Shown: positions 28,128 through 37,275, counted from the stretch's first letter. The stretch: DNA of 64,000 nt from Corynebacterium nuruki S6-4 (GCF_007970465.1 NZ_CP042429.1:62001-126000); one strand, 5' to 3'. Program-made: numbers and translations. Notes: generated by a model from the sequence alone, not told the origin.

Positions 28128-28985
28128 ATGAAGCTGATCAGCTACAACCTGCACAACAACAATGCGGCCGGGGACCTGGCGTCCCTGGTCTCCCGGCATG
28201 ACCCCGACGTGCTCTGCGTGCAGGAGGCGGACACCGACCTGCTCCCACGCCGTATCGGTGATCTGGAACTGGTGCAGTCGACCGCCGAGAACCGGCAGGG
28301 TCTGGCCGTCTACCTGCGCGCCAGCCGCCTCGACCCGACCTCGACACTGCTGGTGCCGCTGGAGAAGTCGATCCACGACCGGGTGATGAAGCCCGCTCAG
28401 GAACGGATGGTCACCGTCCTCGCGCACGACGCGAAACATGACCGGGACGTCCTGCTCTCCTCGTTCCACGCCGCACCGCTGACCGCATCGAACTCACTGC
28501 GCCGCCAGCAGATCAGCACCGCCTTCGAAGCACTGCAGGAACTCGGTGCGGGGGTGCCCTCGGTGATGGTTGGTGACTTCAACTACCCGCTGTTCCAGTC
28601 CCGGCTGCAGCGCCATGTCGGGATGTTCGGCTACGACGTCGCACGCTCGGGGACGAGCACGTACCGCCGCTACGGGGTGCTGCGCGGGAACTACGATTTC
28701 GCCCTGTCCCGCGGGTTCGCCGCCTCGCAGGTCGAGTCGCTGCCGCAGCAGGGGTCCGACCACCTGCCCATTCTGGTGCACGCCTCGCTCGACCCGGTGC
28801 CGGAACTGCTGGTGCCGGGGGCGGCTGTCCCGCCGTCCTCCGCGCTGCCGACCCGCCCGTGGGTGCGGTCGAGCACCTCGGTCGGGACGTGGCGTCCGCT
28901 CCGGCGGCCGGGGCGCACCGGCCGGAACAGGACGCCGCGGGCCGGCGCCCGGCGGAAGCAGGACCGGCACCTCCTGCTGCCCTGA
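28128..28985 (+). CDS. Endonuclease/exonuclease/phosphatase family protein
   Basis: This 285-residue EEP-fold metal-dependent phosphodiesterase has catalytic signatures present in order: SYNLHNNN, CVQEAD (metal Glu), MVGDFNYP, NYDFALS and GSDHLPI. The C-terminal 60 residues are basic and Pro/Arg-rich. No signal peptide is seen, so it should be cytoplasmic; the substrate (DNA, inositol phosphate or other) cannot be told. TAACGT (28114-28119) overlaps the SulP stop codon and ends 8 nt before the ATG, suggesting its own leaderless promoter. Confidence 0.8.
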   Translation: MKLISYNLHNNNAAGDLASLVSRHDPDVLCVQEADTDLLPRRIGDLELVQSTAENRQGLAVYLRASRLDPTSTLLVPLEKSIHDRVMKPAQERMVTVLAHDAKHDRDVLLSSFHAAPLTASNSLRRQQISTAFEALQELGAGVPSVMVGDFNYPLFQSRLQRHVGMFGYDVARSGTSTYRRYGVLRGNYDFALSRGFAASQVESLPQQGSDHLPILVHASLDPVPELLVPGAAVPPSSALPTRPWVRSSTSVGTWRPLRRPGRTGRNRTPRAGARRKQDRHLLLP

Positions 28986-28999
28986 CCGGAGAGTCCGGC

Positions 29000-29944
29000 T
29001 CAGCGGCGCAGCCGGCCGACCATGGTGACCACCACCAGGACCACGGTGCCGAGGACCACGCCGACGACCGCGGAGCAGGCGGTCTCGACGATCCAGGCGA
29101 CGGCGTCCCCGCCGCCGACCGTCTCCTGCAGATGGTGGACGACCTCGTGCGGCAGATGCCAGCCGAGTTCGTCGACCCCGGTGACGAGGATGTGCCCGCC
29201 CACCCAGAGCATGGCCGCGGTCCCGACGACCGACAGGGTCGACAGGATCTTCGGCATGGCGCTGACGAGGAGGCCACCGAGCTTCCGGGTGGCTCCGCTG
29301 CGTCCGGCTGCGGCGAGTGCCAGTCCCACGTCATCCGTCTTCACCAGCAGACCCACCACCCCGTAGACGGCGAAGGTGATGAGGAACGCCACGACGACGA
29401 GGACCACCGCGCGTTCCAGGAAGGGCTCGTCGGCCACCTCGTTGAGTGAGAGGACCATGATCTCGGCGGAGAGGATGAGGTCGGTGGTCACCGCACCCTT
29501 GACCAGCGACTTCTCGTCGTCCGGTCCCTTGTCGACCGCGGACTCGGCGTGATCGGCATGGTCGGGGCCGTCACGCCGGTTCCGGAGTGCGGCGACGGCG
29601 TGCCAGAGTTTCTCCGCCCCCTCGAAACTCAGGTAGGTTCCGCCGACCATGAGCACCGGGGTGAGCACCCACGGTGCCAGCCAGCTGAGCAGCAGGGCGA
29701 CCGGCAGGATGATGACGATCTTGTTGACCAGCGACCCCTTCGTGATCTGCCACACGATCGGCAGCTCACGGGCGGGGGTCACCCCCTGGACGAAACCGGG
29801 CGCGACCGCCGTGTCATCGACGACGACGGCCGCCGCCTTCGTCGAGGTGGTTGCCGCGGCATGGGCGACGTCGCCGGCGCTTGCCGCAGCCTTCCTCGCG
29901 ATGAGGGCGACGTCGTCGAGGAGGGCGAACAGGCCTCCGGCCAT
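29000..29944 (-). CDS. DUF808 (YedI-like) membrane protein
   Basis: This 314-residue protein starts MAGGLFALLDDVALIARKAA, the DUF808 hallmark, followed by AAATTSTKAAAVVVDDTAV and several hydrophobic helices (IVIILPVALLLSWLAPWVL, LVKGAVTTDLILSAEIMVL, VVLVVVAFLITFAVYGVVGL, VVGVVLGTVVLVVV). Function is unknown. It follows the patatin gene by 39 bp and is the last gene of a five-gene leftward cluster. Confidence 0.88.
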   Translation of the reverse strand: MAGGLFALLDDVALIARKAAASAGDVAHAAATTSTKAAAVVVDDTAVAPGFVQGVTPARELPIVWQITKGSLVNKIVIILPVALLLSWLAPWVLTPVLMVGGTYLSFEGAEKLWHAVAALRNRRDGPDHADHAESAVDKGPDDEKSLVKGAVTTDLILSAEIMVLSLNEVADEPFLERAVVLVVVAFLITFAVYGVVGLLVKTDDVGLALAAAGRSGATRKLGGLLVSAMPKILSTLSVVGTAAMLWVGGHILVTGVDELGWHLPHEVVHHLQETVGGGDAVAWIVETACSAVVGVVLGTVVLVVVTMVGRLRR

Positions 29945-29983
29945 GGGGAACTCCGTATTTGCGGTAGGGGCGCAGAGACACGG

Positions 29984-30877
29984 TCAGCCGGCGAGGAACT
30001 CCATCCACCGGTCCCATTCGTGCTGCGTCTGGACCAGACCATCGTAGTAGGCGGCCTTGAGTTTGTCCGGATTGCGTTCAGTGTTGTTGATCCGCATCTG
30101 GTCCGGGAAGAACAGGTACGCGCGGCCCTGCTTCTCCAGCTCGAGCAACCGGCGCTTCGTCCGGTTGTACCGGGTGGGCCGGGCGATGATGCGCTCGGCG
30201 ACGGTCGGGTAGCGGCTCAGCAGCCGCCGGACCGCCGCAGGATGCTTGACCTCGGGACGGACATAGTCGCGCGGTCGGGTGCACAGCACGAGGAACCGCT
30301 CGAAACCGTCGGCCTCCGCGGCGTCCACCGGGATACCGCCGTTGTCGCCGAGTGCGCCGTCGACATAGGGCTCGCCGTCGACCTCGGGCATGTTCATGAT
30401 CACCGGGAGGGTGGAGGACGCCCGGACCCGTTTCAACAGTGATTCCAGCGTCGTGATGTCCTCCCGGCCCCAGGTGACCGTCTCGCCGGTGAGGGCGTGC
30501 GTCGCACCGATGCGGAACGGGGTGGGGTCAGCGGTGAAGGCGTCGAAATCGAAGGGGAGGTCGTTGCCGGGCAGGCCGGCGGTCTCGTAGATGTACTCGG
30601 CGTTGAAGTAGCCGTCGCCCCGGATGAGGGACCCGACCCCGCCGGAGGCGGGGGAGGCGCTGAATTCCACGAAACTCTCCCGGGTCCGCGCCGGATCATG
30701 GGACAGGTAGTTGACCGTGTGCGACGCGCCGGCGGAGACTCCGCCGATCCAGCCGAACCGGATGTCGTGGGTCATCAGTTCGTGGACGGCGGCGGCGGTG
30801 AAACTGTTGCGGGTACCGCCGCCCTCGCACACCAGTGCCACGTCGGGGGCGGTCAGGTCCGAGAAGAGATCACTCAT
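29984..30877 (-). CDS. Patatin-like phospholipase (YjjU type)
   Basis: This 297-residue cytoplasmic acyl hydrolase has the oxyanion-hole motif CEGGGTRN, the nucleophile elbow GVSAGA with the catalytic Ser, and DGALG with the catalytic Asp. It should cleave acyl groups from lipids; the substrate is unknown. The start MSDLFSDLT overlaps the end of the NAD(P)-binding gene by 8 nt, pointing to coupled translation. Confidence 0.87.
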   Translation of the reverse strand: MSDLFSDLTAPDVALVCEGGGTRNSFTAAAVHELMTHDIRFGWIGGVSAGASHTVNYLSHDPARTRESFVEFSASPASGGVGSLIRGDGYFNAEYIYETAGLPGNDLPFDFDAFTADPTPFRIGATHALTGETVTWGREDITTLESLLKRVRASSTLPVIMNMPEVDGEPYVDGALGDNGGIPVDAAEADGFERFLVLCTRPRDYVRPEVKHPAAVRRLLSRYPTVAERIIARPTRYNRTKRRLLELEKQGRAYLFFPDQMRINNTERNPDKLKAAYYDGLVQTQHEWDRWMEFLAG

Positions 30878-31580
30878 AGCCGGTCCCACTTCCGTCGAGG
30901 GCGGTGTCCCAGTTGATGTCGAGGTGGCGGAGCGCCTCATCGGCGGGCACGTTGCCGGCGTTGAACCGGACGGTGTGGCCCACGCACTGCGGGCAGTTCA
31001 CCGCCGTCGCGATGACCTCCGCCACCGTCTCCCGGGGTACCGAGGTGCCGGCGGTCCGGCCGTCATCCTCACCGATCAGGCTGATGCAGCCGTTCCCGGG
31101 CGCGTCGGTCAGGGTGCTGGGGCCGAGGACGGTCCAGTCCAGGTCCGCCTCGCGCAGGTGGTCGTCGGCCTCCGCCTTGGCGTCCGCGTAGTAGTGGAAC
31201 GGGTCGCTGTCGGGGATGCCGTGGTCGGGGTAGGAACCGCACCAGGAGACCATGATGAACCGGTGCGCGCCGACCTCCTCGGCGGCGTTGATGGTGCGGA
31301 TCGCCGCATCGCGGTCGACTGCGGTGGTGCGCTCGGGGTCGCCGCCGCCGGCACCCGCCGCCCAGATGACCGTGTCATGACCGTCGAGCAGGGTACAGAT
31401 GTCGTCGGTGCTCAGGGCCTCGATGTCGGCGACCCGGGCCTCCGCGCCGGTGGCGGAGACCTCGGCGGACTGGTCGGGGTCGCGGATGACGGAGGTGACC
31501 GTGTTCCCTGCGTCGACCAGCAGTGGTGCGGTGAGGAGGGCGACACGCCCGTGCCCACCGACGATGACGATGTCACTCAT
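30870..31580 (-). CDS. NAD(P)-binding (NmrA/atypical SDR) protein
   Basis: This 236-residue Rossmann-fold protein has the dinucleotide motif IVIVGGHGRVALLTAPLL at the N terminus, WAAGAGGGDP, and RFIMVSWCGSYPDHG then YYADAKAEADD. The YxxxK pair is present, as in atypical short-chain dehydrogenases that bind NAD(P) and may sense redox state. Its role is unknown. TAGGCT (complement of 31588-31593) ends 7 nt before the ATG and overlaps the stop codon of the upstream gene, so it may have its own leaderless promoter within the cluster. Confidence 0.82.
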   Translation of the reverse strand: MSDIVIVGGHGRVALLTAPLLVDAGNTVTSVIRDPDQSAEVSATGAEARVADIEALSTDDICTLLDGHDTVIWAAGAGGGDPERTTAVDRDAAIRTINAAEEVGAHRFIMVSWCGSYPDHGIPDSDPFHYYADAKAEADDHLREADLDWTVLGPSTLTDAPGNGCISLIGEDDGRTAGTSVPRETVAEVIATAVNCPQCVGHTVRFNAGNVPADEALRHLDINWDTALDGSGTGYE

Positions 31581-31590
31581 GGGACCCAGC

Positions 31591-33360
31591 CTACATACGG
31601 GGGACCGTCGACCCGACGGCTCCCGCCCCGAGGCAGAGGTGCGTACCCGGTGCCGCACCGTGGATCTCGACGAGGACGGTGCCGCCCCCGCCGTCGAGGG
31701 TGACCCACCGCTGCTCCAGGGTGGTGCCGACCGGGACGTCCACGGCACGGGAGCGCCAGGAGGCTTCGTCCTCCAGCCCGTTGGGGGTGCTGAGTGTGAC
31801 GGTGACCGGCGCGGAGGCCACCGCATTGAATTCCCAGGTCCAGTCGCCGTAGGGCAGCGCCGGGAACACGTTGACCAGCTGCGGGTGGCCCACCTCGACC
31901 CTGGTCCCGCAGCCGGGCACCGGGCCGGCGTCCGAGTGCGCCCGGGGGGAGACCTCGGCCGGGACCGGGCGACCGTCCAGGCCGATGATCACCGGCCGGT
32001 CGGTGACGGTCGCCGTGCCGCCGGCCGGGGCCAGGGACCCGGCGACCCGGCTGATGCGGTTCCACGGGTGGTTCAACGGGGTGAGGATCTCCAACGGGAC
32101 CGGCTGGTCGAGGAAGGGCGTCCCGTCGGCGACCGTCCGCCGCAGACCCGCGAGATAGTCGGCGGCGGGATCGTCGTGCCAGGCGTGTGTCCAGGTCGCG
32201 GTCGCCACCACCGAGGAGCAGAGGAACAGTGCGGCGGGGGCGCAACGCAGCAGGCTGCCGGGAAGTCGGACCGGTCGGGCAGGCCCCGCTGCCCCGGCCA
32301 GGCCGACGGTCACCGACAGTACCGCGACCGTCCACCAGTCGGACCAGTAGTGCAGTCCCCGCACGAGGACGTCCGAGGACCCGGATCCGCCCCGACCCAC
32401 GGCCAGCAGGAGGAGAATCACCGCGAGATAGGCCAGCGGGAACAGGAACGTGGGGAGCGCGCGGCGCAGACCGGTACGCCGGACTACCACGGCCACGGCG
32501 GCCGCCACCAGCACGGCGGCGATGACCTGGAGGCCGACCGGGGTGGTGGGGAAGGGATGACTGGTGCCCCACCGCTCCCAGGTCCACGGCCCGCCCACCG
32601 CGCCGGGCAGCAGCGTGGTGCGCAGCGCATCGACGATGCCGGAGGCCACCCCGTCACCGGGCGGGGCGTCCCGGTCCGGGGGAGTGAGCCCGCCGAGCCC
32701 CAGGTAGAGCGCCGCCCACGCGACCGTCAGCAGGACCGGGGCGACCCACCGCCGCCACCGGAACTGTCCGGCCAGCACCGTGAGGACGAGCACCGCGGGC
32801 ACCACGGTGAGGACCCGTTCGGTCATCAGCAGTCCGATGAGGAGCACACCGCACATCAGGGCCGACGACGCCAGGACGCCCCACCGGGACGTGCGGACCT
32901 GGATGAGGATGACCGCAGCTGCCGTCAGCTGCCAGGACAGGGCCGTCAGCGCCGCCGACCACCAGCCGGACCCGACCATGAGGAACGGGGAGAAGACCAG
33001 GGCCACCAGGGCCGTGGTCCGCAGCACCGGGCGCGCGGCGGTCGCCGGCCACACCGACAGCGTCCGCCACCACAGCAGTGCGGACAGCGCGGTGGCCACC
33101 AGAATCAGCAGGGCGGGCAGCCACCACTGCAGTGGTGCCAGGGCGTCCGCCGCGATCTGCACGGCGGCCGACCCGGGCATGAGATGTCCGTCGTAGGGCA
33201 CCCACAGGCCGGACACCCGGAACCGGGCCGGGATGACCAGGTCGTCACCGTAGAAGCTCCGGTGGGCGAGCTGCCCGCCCCGGAGCACCAGAGCCAGGAT
33301 CAGCAGGGCCGGTGTCAGCAGGGCCGGGACGCTCCACCGGACCGGTCGGCGGGCTGTCAC
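31591..33360 (-). CDS. Polytopic membrane protein, GT-C glycosyltransferase-like
   Basis: This 589-residue protein has about 11-12 predicted helices over residues 10-400, then a soluble C-terminal domain of about 190 residues ending in a beta-rich stretch. The first extracytoplasmic loop has SFYGDDLVIPARFR, a DD pair placed like the catalytic acidic motif of GT-C glycosyltransferases, but no closer family match is seen. GTG 33360 overlaps the stop of the DUF4232 gene (GTGA), so the two are translationally coupled. A role in envelope glycan or polyprenyl-sugar chemistry is only inference. Confidence 0.55.
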   Translation of the reverse strand: MTARRPVRWSVPALLTPALLILALVLRGGQLAHRSFYGDDLVIPARFRVSGLWVPYDGHLMPGSAAVQIAADALAPLQWWLPALLILVATALSALLWWRTLSVWPATAARPVLRTTALVALVFSPFLMVGSGWWSAALTALSWQLTAAAVILIQVRTSRWGVLASSALMCGVLLIGLLMTERVLTVVPAVLVLTVLAGQFRWRRWVAPVLLTVAWAALYLGLGGLTPPDRDAPPGDGVASGIVDALRTTLLPGAVGGPWTWERWGTSHPFPTTPVGLQVIAAVLVAAAVAVVVRRTGLRRALPTFLFPLAYLAVILLLLAVGRGGSGSSDVLVRGLHYWSDWWTVAVLSVTVGLAGAAGPARPVRLPGSLLRCAPAALFLCSSVVATATWTHAWHDDPAADYLAGLRRTVADGTPFLDQPVPLEILTPLNHPWNRISRVAGSLAPAGGTATVTDRPVIIGLDGRPVPAEVSPRAHSDAGPVPGCGTRVEVGHPQLVNVFPALPYGDWTWEFNAVASAPVTVTLSTPNGLEDEASWRSRAVDVPVGTTLEQRWVTLDGGGGTVLVEIHGAAPGTHLCLGAGAVGSTVPRM

Positions 33361-33998
33361 GCCGGCGTGAGCGGTCCGATGTGCATGGCGACGATGTCGT
33401 CGTTGCTGCAGCCGGTCAGTCCCTGCATCGGCAGGTAGAGTGCGTCGAGCTCGTCCGGCGGGAAGATGCGCAGGCCGTCGGCGGGGGCCTCGGAGCACTG
33501 GTCACCGTAGTTCTGGACGTTCACCACCCGCAATGTCGCCGTGGCGCTCTGGCCGGGGCCGAGGGTGACCGGGTCGGCGGTGCCGGCGTCCCGGTCGGCG
33601 GGGGCGCCGACCTGTGTGCCGTTGTTCTCACCGACCATGCTGACCCCGGGGAACCCGGCGACGGTACAGGTCCGGTCCCCGGAATTCTTGAAGATCAGCG
33701 GGTGGTACACGCTGCCGGCGGCACCGTCACCGCGTCCTGCGGTGACCGTGAGCTCGGAGGTGTGGCACCGGCTGCCGTCGTCGACGGAGCCGTTGCCGTC
33801 ACCGGGTGCCGGGGCATCCCCGGACGGGGGTGCGGTGGTGGGGGTCGGTCCGGTGGGGGAGGCGCCGGTGGAGGCCGCGGTCGTCTCCTGCGGGGAGCCG
33901 GACGCCGCGGTGTCGTCGTCATCGGAACCGCATGCGGCGAGGGCGAGTACGGCGGTGCACGCCAGGGCCGCTCCTGTTCTCATCGCTGTGGTGGTCAT
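33357..33998 (-). CDS. DUF4232 lipoprotein
   Basis: This 213-residue protein has a signal peptide with lipobox LAACGSDDD (Cys23), a Thr/Pro/Ser-rich linker and a DUF4232 domain (about residues 75-213) with SELTVTAGRGDGAAGSVYHPLIFKNSGDRTCTVAGFPGVS. It is predicted to sit on the outer face of the cytoplasmic membrane; function is unknown. TACTCT (complement of 34006-34011) ends 7 nt before the ATG. It begins a leftward cluster of five closely spaced genes ending at 29000. Confidence 0.85.
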   Translation of the reverse strand: MTTTAMRTGAALACTAVLALAACGSDDDDTAASGSPQETTAASTGASPTGPTPTTAPPSGDAPAPGDGNGSVDDGSRCHTSELTVTAGRGDGAAGSVYHPLIFKNSGDRTCTVAGFPGVSMVGENNGTQVGAPADRDAGTADPVTLGPGQSATATLRVVNVQNYGDQCSEAPADGLRIFPPDELDALYLPMQGLTGCSNDDIVAMHIGPLTPA

Positions 33999-34168
33999 GT
34001 GTCCCAGAGTAACCGTGGCCGAAGAAACCCGGGGGCAGGGAAACCGGGGCGGGGGAACCGGGGGCGGCGGCGGCGCCGGCCGGGGGCGATTAGGCGCGGG
34101 ACCGGGGTGCCCGGGATACGATGTGAACCGGTAATCATCGGCCACCCGTTGTGAGGAGTACGACACCT

Positions 34169-35338
34169 ATGGGCTTCAACCCCGATTTCGACCTGTTCCA
34201 GCTGCCGCCGGAGTACCAGGAGCTGCGGGCCAGCATCCGGGCGCTCGCGGAGCAGGAGATCGCCCCGTACGCGGCGGAGGTCGACCGTGACGAGCGGTTC
34301 CCGGAGGAGGCGCTCACCGCTCTCAACAACAGCGGATTCAACGCCGTGCACATCCCCGACGAGTTCGGCGGACAGGGCGCGGACTCACTCGCCGCGGTCA
34401 TCGTCATCGAGGAGGTCGCCCGGGTATGCGGCTCTTCCTCACTGATCCCGGCGGTGAACAAGCTCGGCACGATGGGGCTGATCCTGCAGGGTTCCGACGA
34501 GCTGAAGGCGAAGGTCCTGCCGGACATCGCCAACGGTGCGCTGGCCTCCTACGCCCTGACCGAGCGTGAGGCCGGGTCCGACGCCGGCGGCATGAAGACC
34601 AAGGCCGTCCGGGACGGTGACGAATGGGTGCTCAACGGCTCCAAGTGCTTCATCACCAACGGGTCCCGCTCCACCTGGTTCACCGTCATGGCGGTCACCG
34701 ACCCCGACGCCGGTTCGCACGGCATCTCCGCCTTCATGGTCCACAAGGATGACCCGGGATTCCGGGTCGGCGGCCTGGAGCACAAGCTGGGTATCAAGGG
34801 CTCGCCGACCGCGGAGCTGTACTTCGAGGACTGCCGTATCCCCGGCGACCGCATGATCGGTGAGGAGGGGACCGGTTTCAAGACCGCCCTGCAGACCCTC
34901 GACCACACCCGTCCGACGATCGGTGCCCAGGCGCTGGGTATCGCCCAGGGTGCGTTCGACGCCGCCGTCGCCTACGTCAAGGAGCGCAAGCAGTTCGGCA
35001 AGCCGATCGCCGCGTTCCAGAACACCCAGTTCACCCTGGCCGACATGAAGATGAAGATCGACGCCGCCCGGCTCATGATCTACACCGCCGCCTCCAACGC
35101 CGAGCGCGGTGTGGCCGAGGGCGGGGCGAAGCTGGGGCTGATGGCCGCCGGGTCGAAGACCTTCGCCTCGGATATCGCGATGGAGGTCACCGTGGACGCC
35201 GTGCAGCTGCTCGGCGGTTACGGCTACACCCGCGACTTCCCGGTGGAGCGGATGATGCGTGACGCCAAGATCACCCAGATCTACGAGGGCACCAACCAGA
35301 TCTGCCGCATGGTCATGGGCCGCCAGATCCTTAAGTAA
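34169..35338 (+). CDS. fadE25: Acyl-CoA dehydrogenase FadE25-type
   Basis: This 389-residue flavoprotein of beta-oxidation has signatures YALTEREAGSDAGGM and QLLGGYGYTRDFPVERMMRDAKITQIYEGTNQI. Glu373 in YEGT is the catalytic base of the short/medium-chain type, unlike the enzyme at 1615-2787. Start ATG 34169 (MGFNPDFDLF) has GAGGAG upstream; a -10 TACGAT lies at 34117-34122. In mycobacteria FadE25 is strongly conserved near acyl-CoA carboxylase genes; here it stands alone, with a hairpin after it. Confidence 0.88.
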   Translation: MGFNPDFDLFQLPPEYQELRASIRALAEQEIAPYAAEVDRDERFPEEALTALNNSGFNAVHIPDEFGGQGADSLAAVIVIEEVARVCGSSSLIPAVNKLGTMGLILQGSDELKAKVLPDIANGALASYALTEREAGSDAGGMKTKAVRDGDEWVLNGSKCFITNGSRSTWFTVMAVTDPDAGSHGISAFMVHKDDPGFRVGGLEHKLGIKGSPTAELYFEDCRIPGDRMIGEEGTGFKTALQTLDHTRPTIGAQALGIAQGAFDAAVAYVKERKQFGKPIAAFQNTQFTLADMKMKIDAARLMIYTAASNAERGVAEGGAKLGLMAAGSKTFASDIAMEVTVDAVQLLGGYGYTRDFPVERMMRDAKITQIYEGTNQICRMVMGRQILK

Positions 35339-35362
35339 CGTCCTCGCGTAGCGGGGAGGCGT

Positions 35363-35385
35363 CCGGATCCTGTCACGGGATCCGG
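35363..35385 (+). terminator. Hairpin after fadE25
   Basis: CCGGATCC (35363-35370) and GGATCCGG (35378-35385) form an 8-bp stem with a 7-nt loop, 24 bp after the fadE25 stop codon. Confidence 0.5.
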
Positions 35386-35472
35386 TCGGGGTGGTGGGGG
35401 ACATGCCGCTGTGCCGGCCGATCCCTTGCCGATCCCTCAGTTCGGCCCAGCCGGCAGCGGATATGTCTGCGC

Positions 35473-35523
35473 GGCAGGCCAAAACGGTGTCTGAAAGGCT
35501 GTCTGACATGGTTTTGGCCTGCC
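35473..35523. repeat. 51-bp interrupted palindrome
   Basis: The outer arms GGCAGGCCAAAAC (35473-35485) and GTTTTGGCCTGCC (35511-35523) are perfect complements. The 25 bases between them contain two copies of TGTCTGA and a further weak pairing. It lies between convergent genes; it may be a terminator or a dispersed palindromic element. Confidence 0.65.
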
Positions 35524-35794
35524 GGTCAGCCGGATGGTCTGCCGGTGGGGTGATCTCGACCAGCGCACAGCCCCGGATCTGAGCGTCAGACACATATGTT
35601 CCCCGATCCGTGACACGGACCGGGGGACAGGTGCCTCCGGTGGTACGCAGGTTCGACCGGGTGGGGCGTTTAGTCGGCGGGCGTGCCCCAGGTGTAGTTA
35701 CCGTCTTCTCCCATGAAACAGTGGAGGGTTGAGCCGTCAGCCGCAGTGGCGGTGTCGCCCGTGTTGGCTGCGAGTGCGCTGCACTCGTCGCCAG

Positions 35795-35802
35795 GCTTTA
35801 CT
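35795..35802. repeat. Target site duplication, left copy
   Basis: GCTTTACT directly flanks the left end of the ISL3 element and is identical to 37268-37275. Confidence 0.9.
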
Positions 35803-37267
35803 GGCTCTTCGCGGTTGAGAGTGCGTAGCTGACGTTCGGGCGGGGTCGACGAGGACCCGGGGTGGCACAACATACAGAGGCCCTGGCCGGTACAAGATGA
35901 GAGTTACCACACCTTCATCTGACCGAACCAGGACCCTATCGTGCACCCTACTGGCAACCTCGTCGCCGACACCATCTGCCGCACTGCGGAACTCGGACTG
36001 ACGATCACCGGTGCTGCCGACGCCGGCACACTCACCATCATCGACGCTGCCCCGCTGGCAGTCGCCGATTCCTGCCCGGACTGCGCGATGCCTGGGGCGA
36101 AGCGGGACCACGTCCGACGTCGACTCGTCGACCTGCCGGTCGTCGGGTTCCCCACTCGCCTGCACGTCCGGGTACCGCGCTTCACCTGCACCAACCCCAC
36201 GTGCAGCAGGAAGATCTTCCAGACCTCCCTGCCGTGCGCCGACGATGGAGCCACGCTGACCCGTCGGGTGACCCGCTGGATCCTCCAGCGCCTTGCCATC
36301 GACCGGATGAGTGTCGCGGCAACCGCCAAGGCCCTCGGCGTGGGCTGGGAATTGGTCAACAAGGTCGCCGTCACCGCCACCCGGAACCTCGTCTACGCCG
36401 ACCCGTCGCACCTGGCCGGAGTACGGATCCTCGGAGTCGATGAGCATGTCTGGAAGCACACCCGCCGGCCCGGCGAGCCGTCCTCAATGGTCACCGTCCT
36501 GGTGGACCTGACCCCACTGGTCGACGGGGCGGGTCCGGCCCGTCTGATCGACATGCGGCCGGGCCGCAGCGCAGAGGTTCTGCGGACCTGGCTTCGTGAA
36601 CGTGACCCGCAGTTCCGGGCCGGGGTACAGGTCGTGACGATGGACGGATTCGCCGGTTACGCCACCGCCGTCGACCACGATCTACCAGCGGCGAGGAAGG
36701 TCATGGACCCGTTCCATGTCGTCCACCTGGCCGCCGAGAAGCTGACGGGGTGTCGGCAACGCCTGCAGCGCGAAACCACCGGGCGGCGGGGGAGGAAGGA
36801 CGATCCGTTGTACAAGCACCGCCGGGCGCTGCTGACAAGGACGAACTTCCTCACCGACCGGCAGAAACAACGTCTGGATCTGCTGTGGGACACCGACGAC
36901 GACTACGTAGCGTTGCAGGTGACCTGGGAGTTCTACCAGGACGTCATCGCCGCGTACGGCCACCCGGACAAGTCACGGGGCAAGAAGTTGATGTCCAGGG
37001 TGATCGACGCTCTGCGTCAGGGTCTACCCGCGGGGCTGGAGGAGTTGGCACAGCTTGGACGGACCCTGTGGCGCCGACGGGCCGACATCCTCGCGTACTT
37101 CGACCTTGGCGCGACCAACGGGCCGGTGGAGGCGATCAATGGACGGCTGGAGCATCTGCGCGGCATCGCCCTGGGGTTCAGAAACCTGAACCACTACATC
37201 CTGAGGTCACTGATCCACTCAGGTCAGCTGCAGGACCGGATCAACGCACTCTAGAACGCGAAGAGCC
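35803..37267 (+). mobile_element. Complete ISL3-family insertion sequence, 1465 bp
   Basis: Left end GGCTCTTCGCGGTTGAGAG (35803 on) and right end, read inward, GGCTCTTCGCGTTCTAGAG (from 37267) match over 17 bases or more with few differences, and ends starting GGCTCTTC are typical of corynebacterial ISL3 elements such as IS31831. An 8-bp target duplication, GCTTTACT, flanks both ends, the length expected for this family. The single gene is an intact transposase whose stop codon lies 13 bp from the right end. Perfect duplication and intact enzyme suggest a recent insertion. Confidence 0.93.
35941..37254 (+). CDS. ISL3-family transposase
   Basis: This 437-residue DDE transposase has an N-terminal zinc finger (SCPDC ... 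FTCTNPTC), a helix-turn-helix region (SVAATAKALGVGWELVNKVA, about residues 123-142) and catalytic acids in GVDEHVW, VTMDGFAGY and NGPVEAINGRL. The C terminus (GIALGFRNLNHYILRSLIHSG) is also typical of the family. GTG 35941 is preceded by AGGACC. The frame is uninterrupted, so the element may be active. Confidence 0.93.
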   Translation: MHPTGNLVADTICRTAELGLTITGAADAGTLTIIDAAPLAVADSCPDCAMPGAKRDHVRRRLVDLPVVGFPTRLHVRVPRFTCTNPTCSRKIFQTSLPCADDGATLTRRVTRWILQRLAIDRMSVAATAKALGVGWELVNKVAVTATRNLVYADPSHLAGVRILGVDEHVWKHTRRPGEPSSMVTVLVDLTPLVDGAGPARLIDMRPGRSAEVLRTWLRERDPQFRAGVQVVTMDGFAGYATAVDHDLPAARKVMDPFHVVHLAAEKLTGCRQRLQRETTGRRGRKDDPLYKHRRALLTRTNFLTDRQKQRLDLLWDTDDDYVALQVTWEFYQDVIAAYGHPDKSRGKKLMSRVIDALRQGLPAGLEELAQLGRTLWRRRADILAYFDLGATNGPVEAINGRLEHLRGIALGFRNLNHYILRSLIHSGQLQDRINAL

Positions 37268-37275
37268 GCTTTACT
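37268..37275. repeat. Target site duplication, right copy
   Basis: GCTTTACT directly follows the right end of the ISL3 element, identical to 35795-35802. Confidence 0.9.

Larger units (their letters stand above)
35339..35669. other. 331-bp interval after fadE25
   Basis: This contains a short hairpin (35363-35385), a long interrupted palindrome (35473-35523) and no open frame with protein-like sequence. The interrupted lipoprotein gene ends at 35670, convergent with fadE25. Confidence 0.6.

Noticed and set aside
31399..33438. 679-codon plus-strand open frame
   Set aside because: It is antisense to the GT-C-like membrane protein; composition is dominated by Arg, Gly, Pro and Gln with no motifs.
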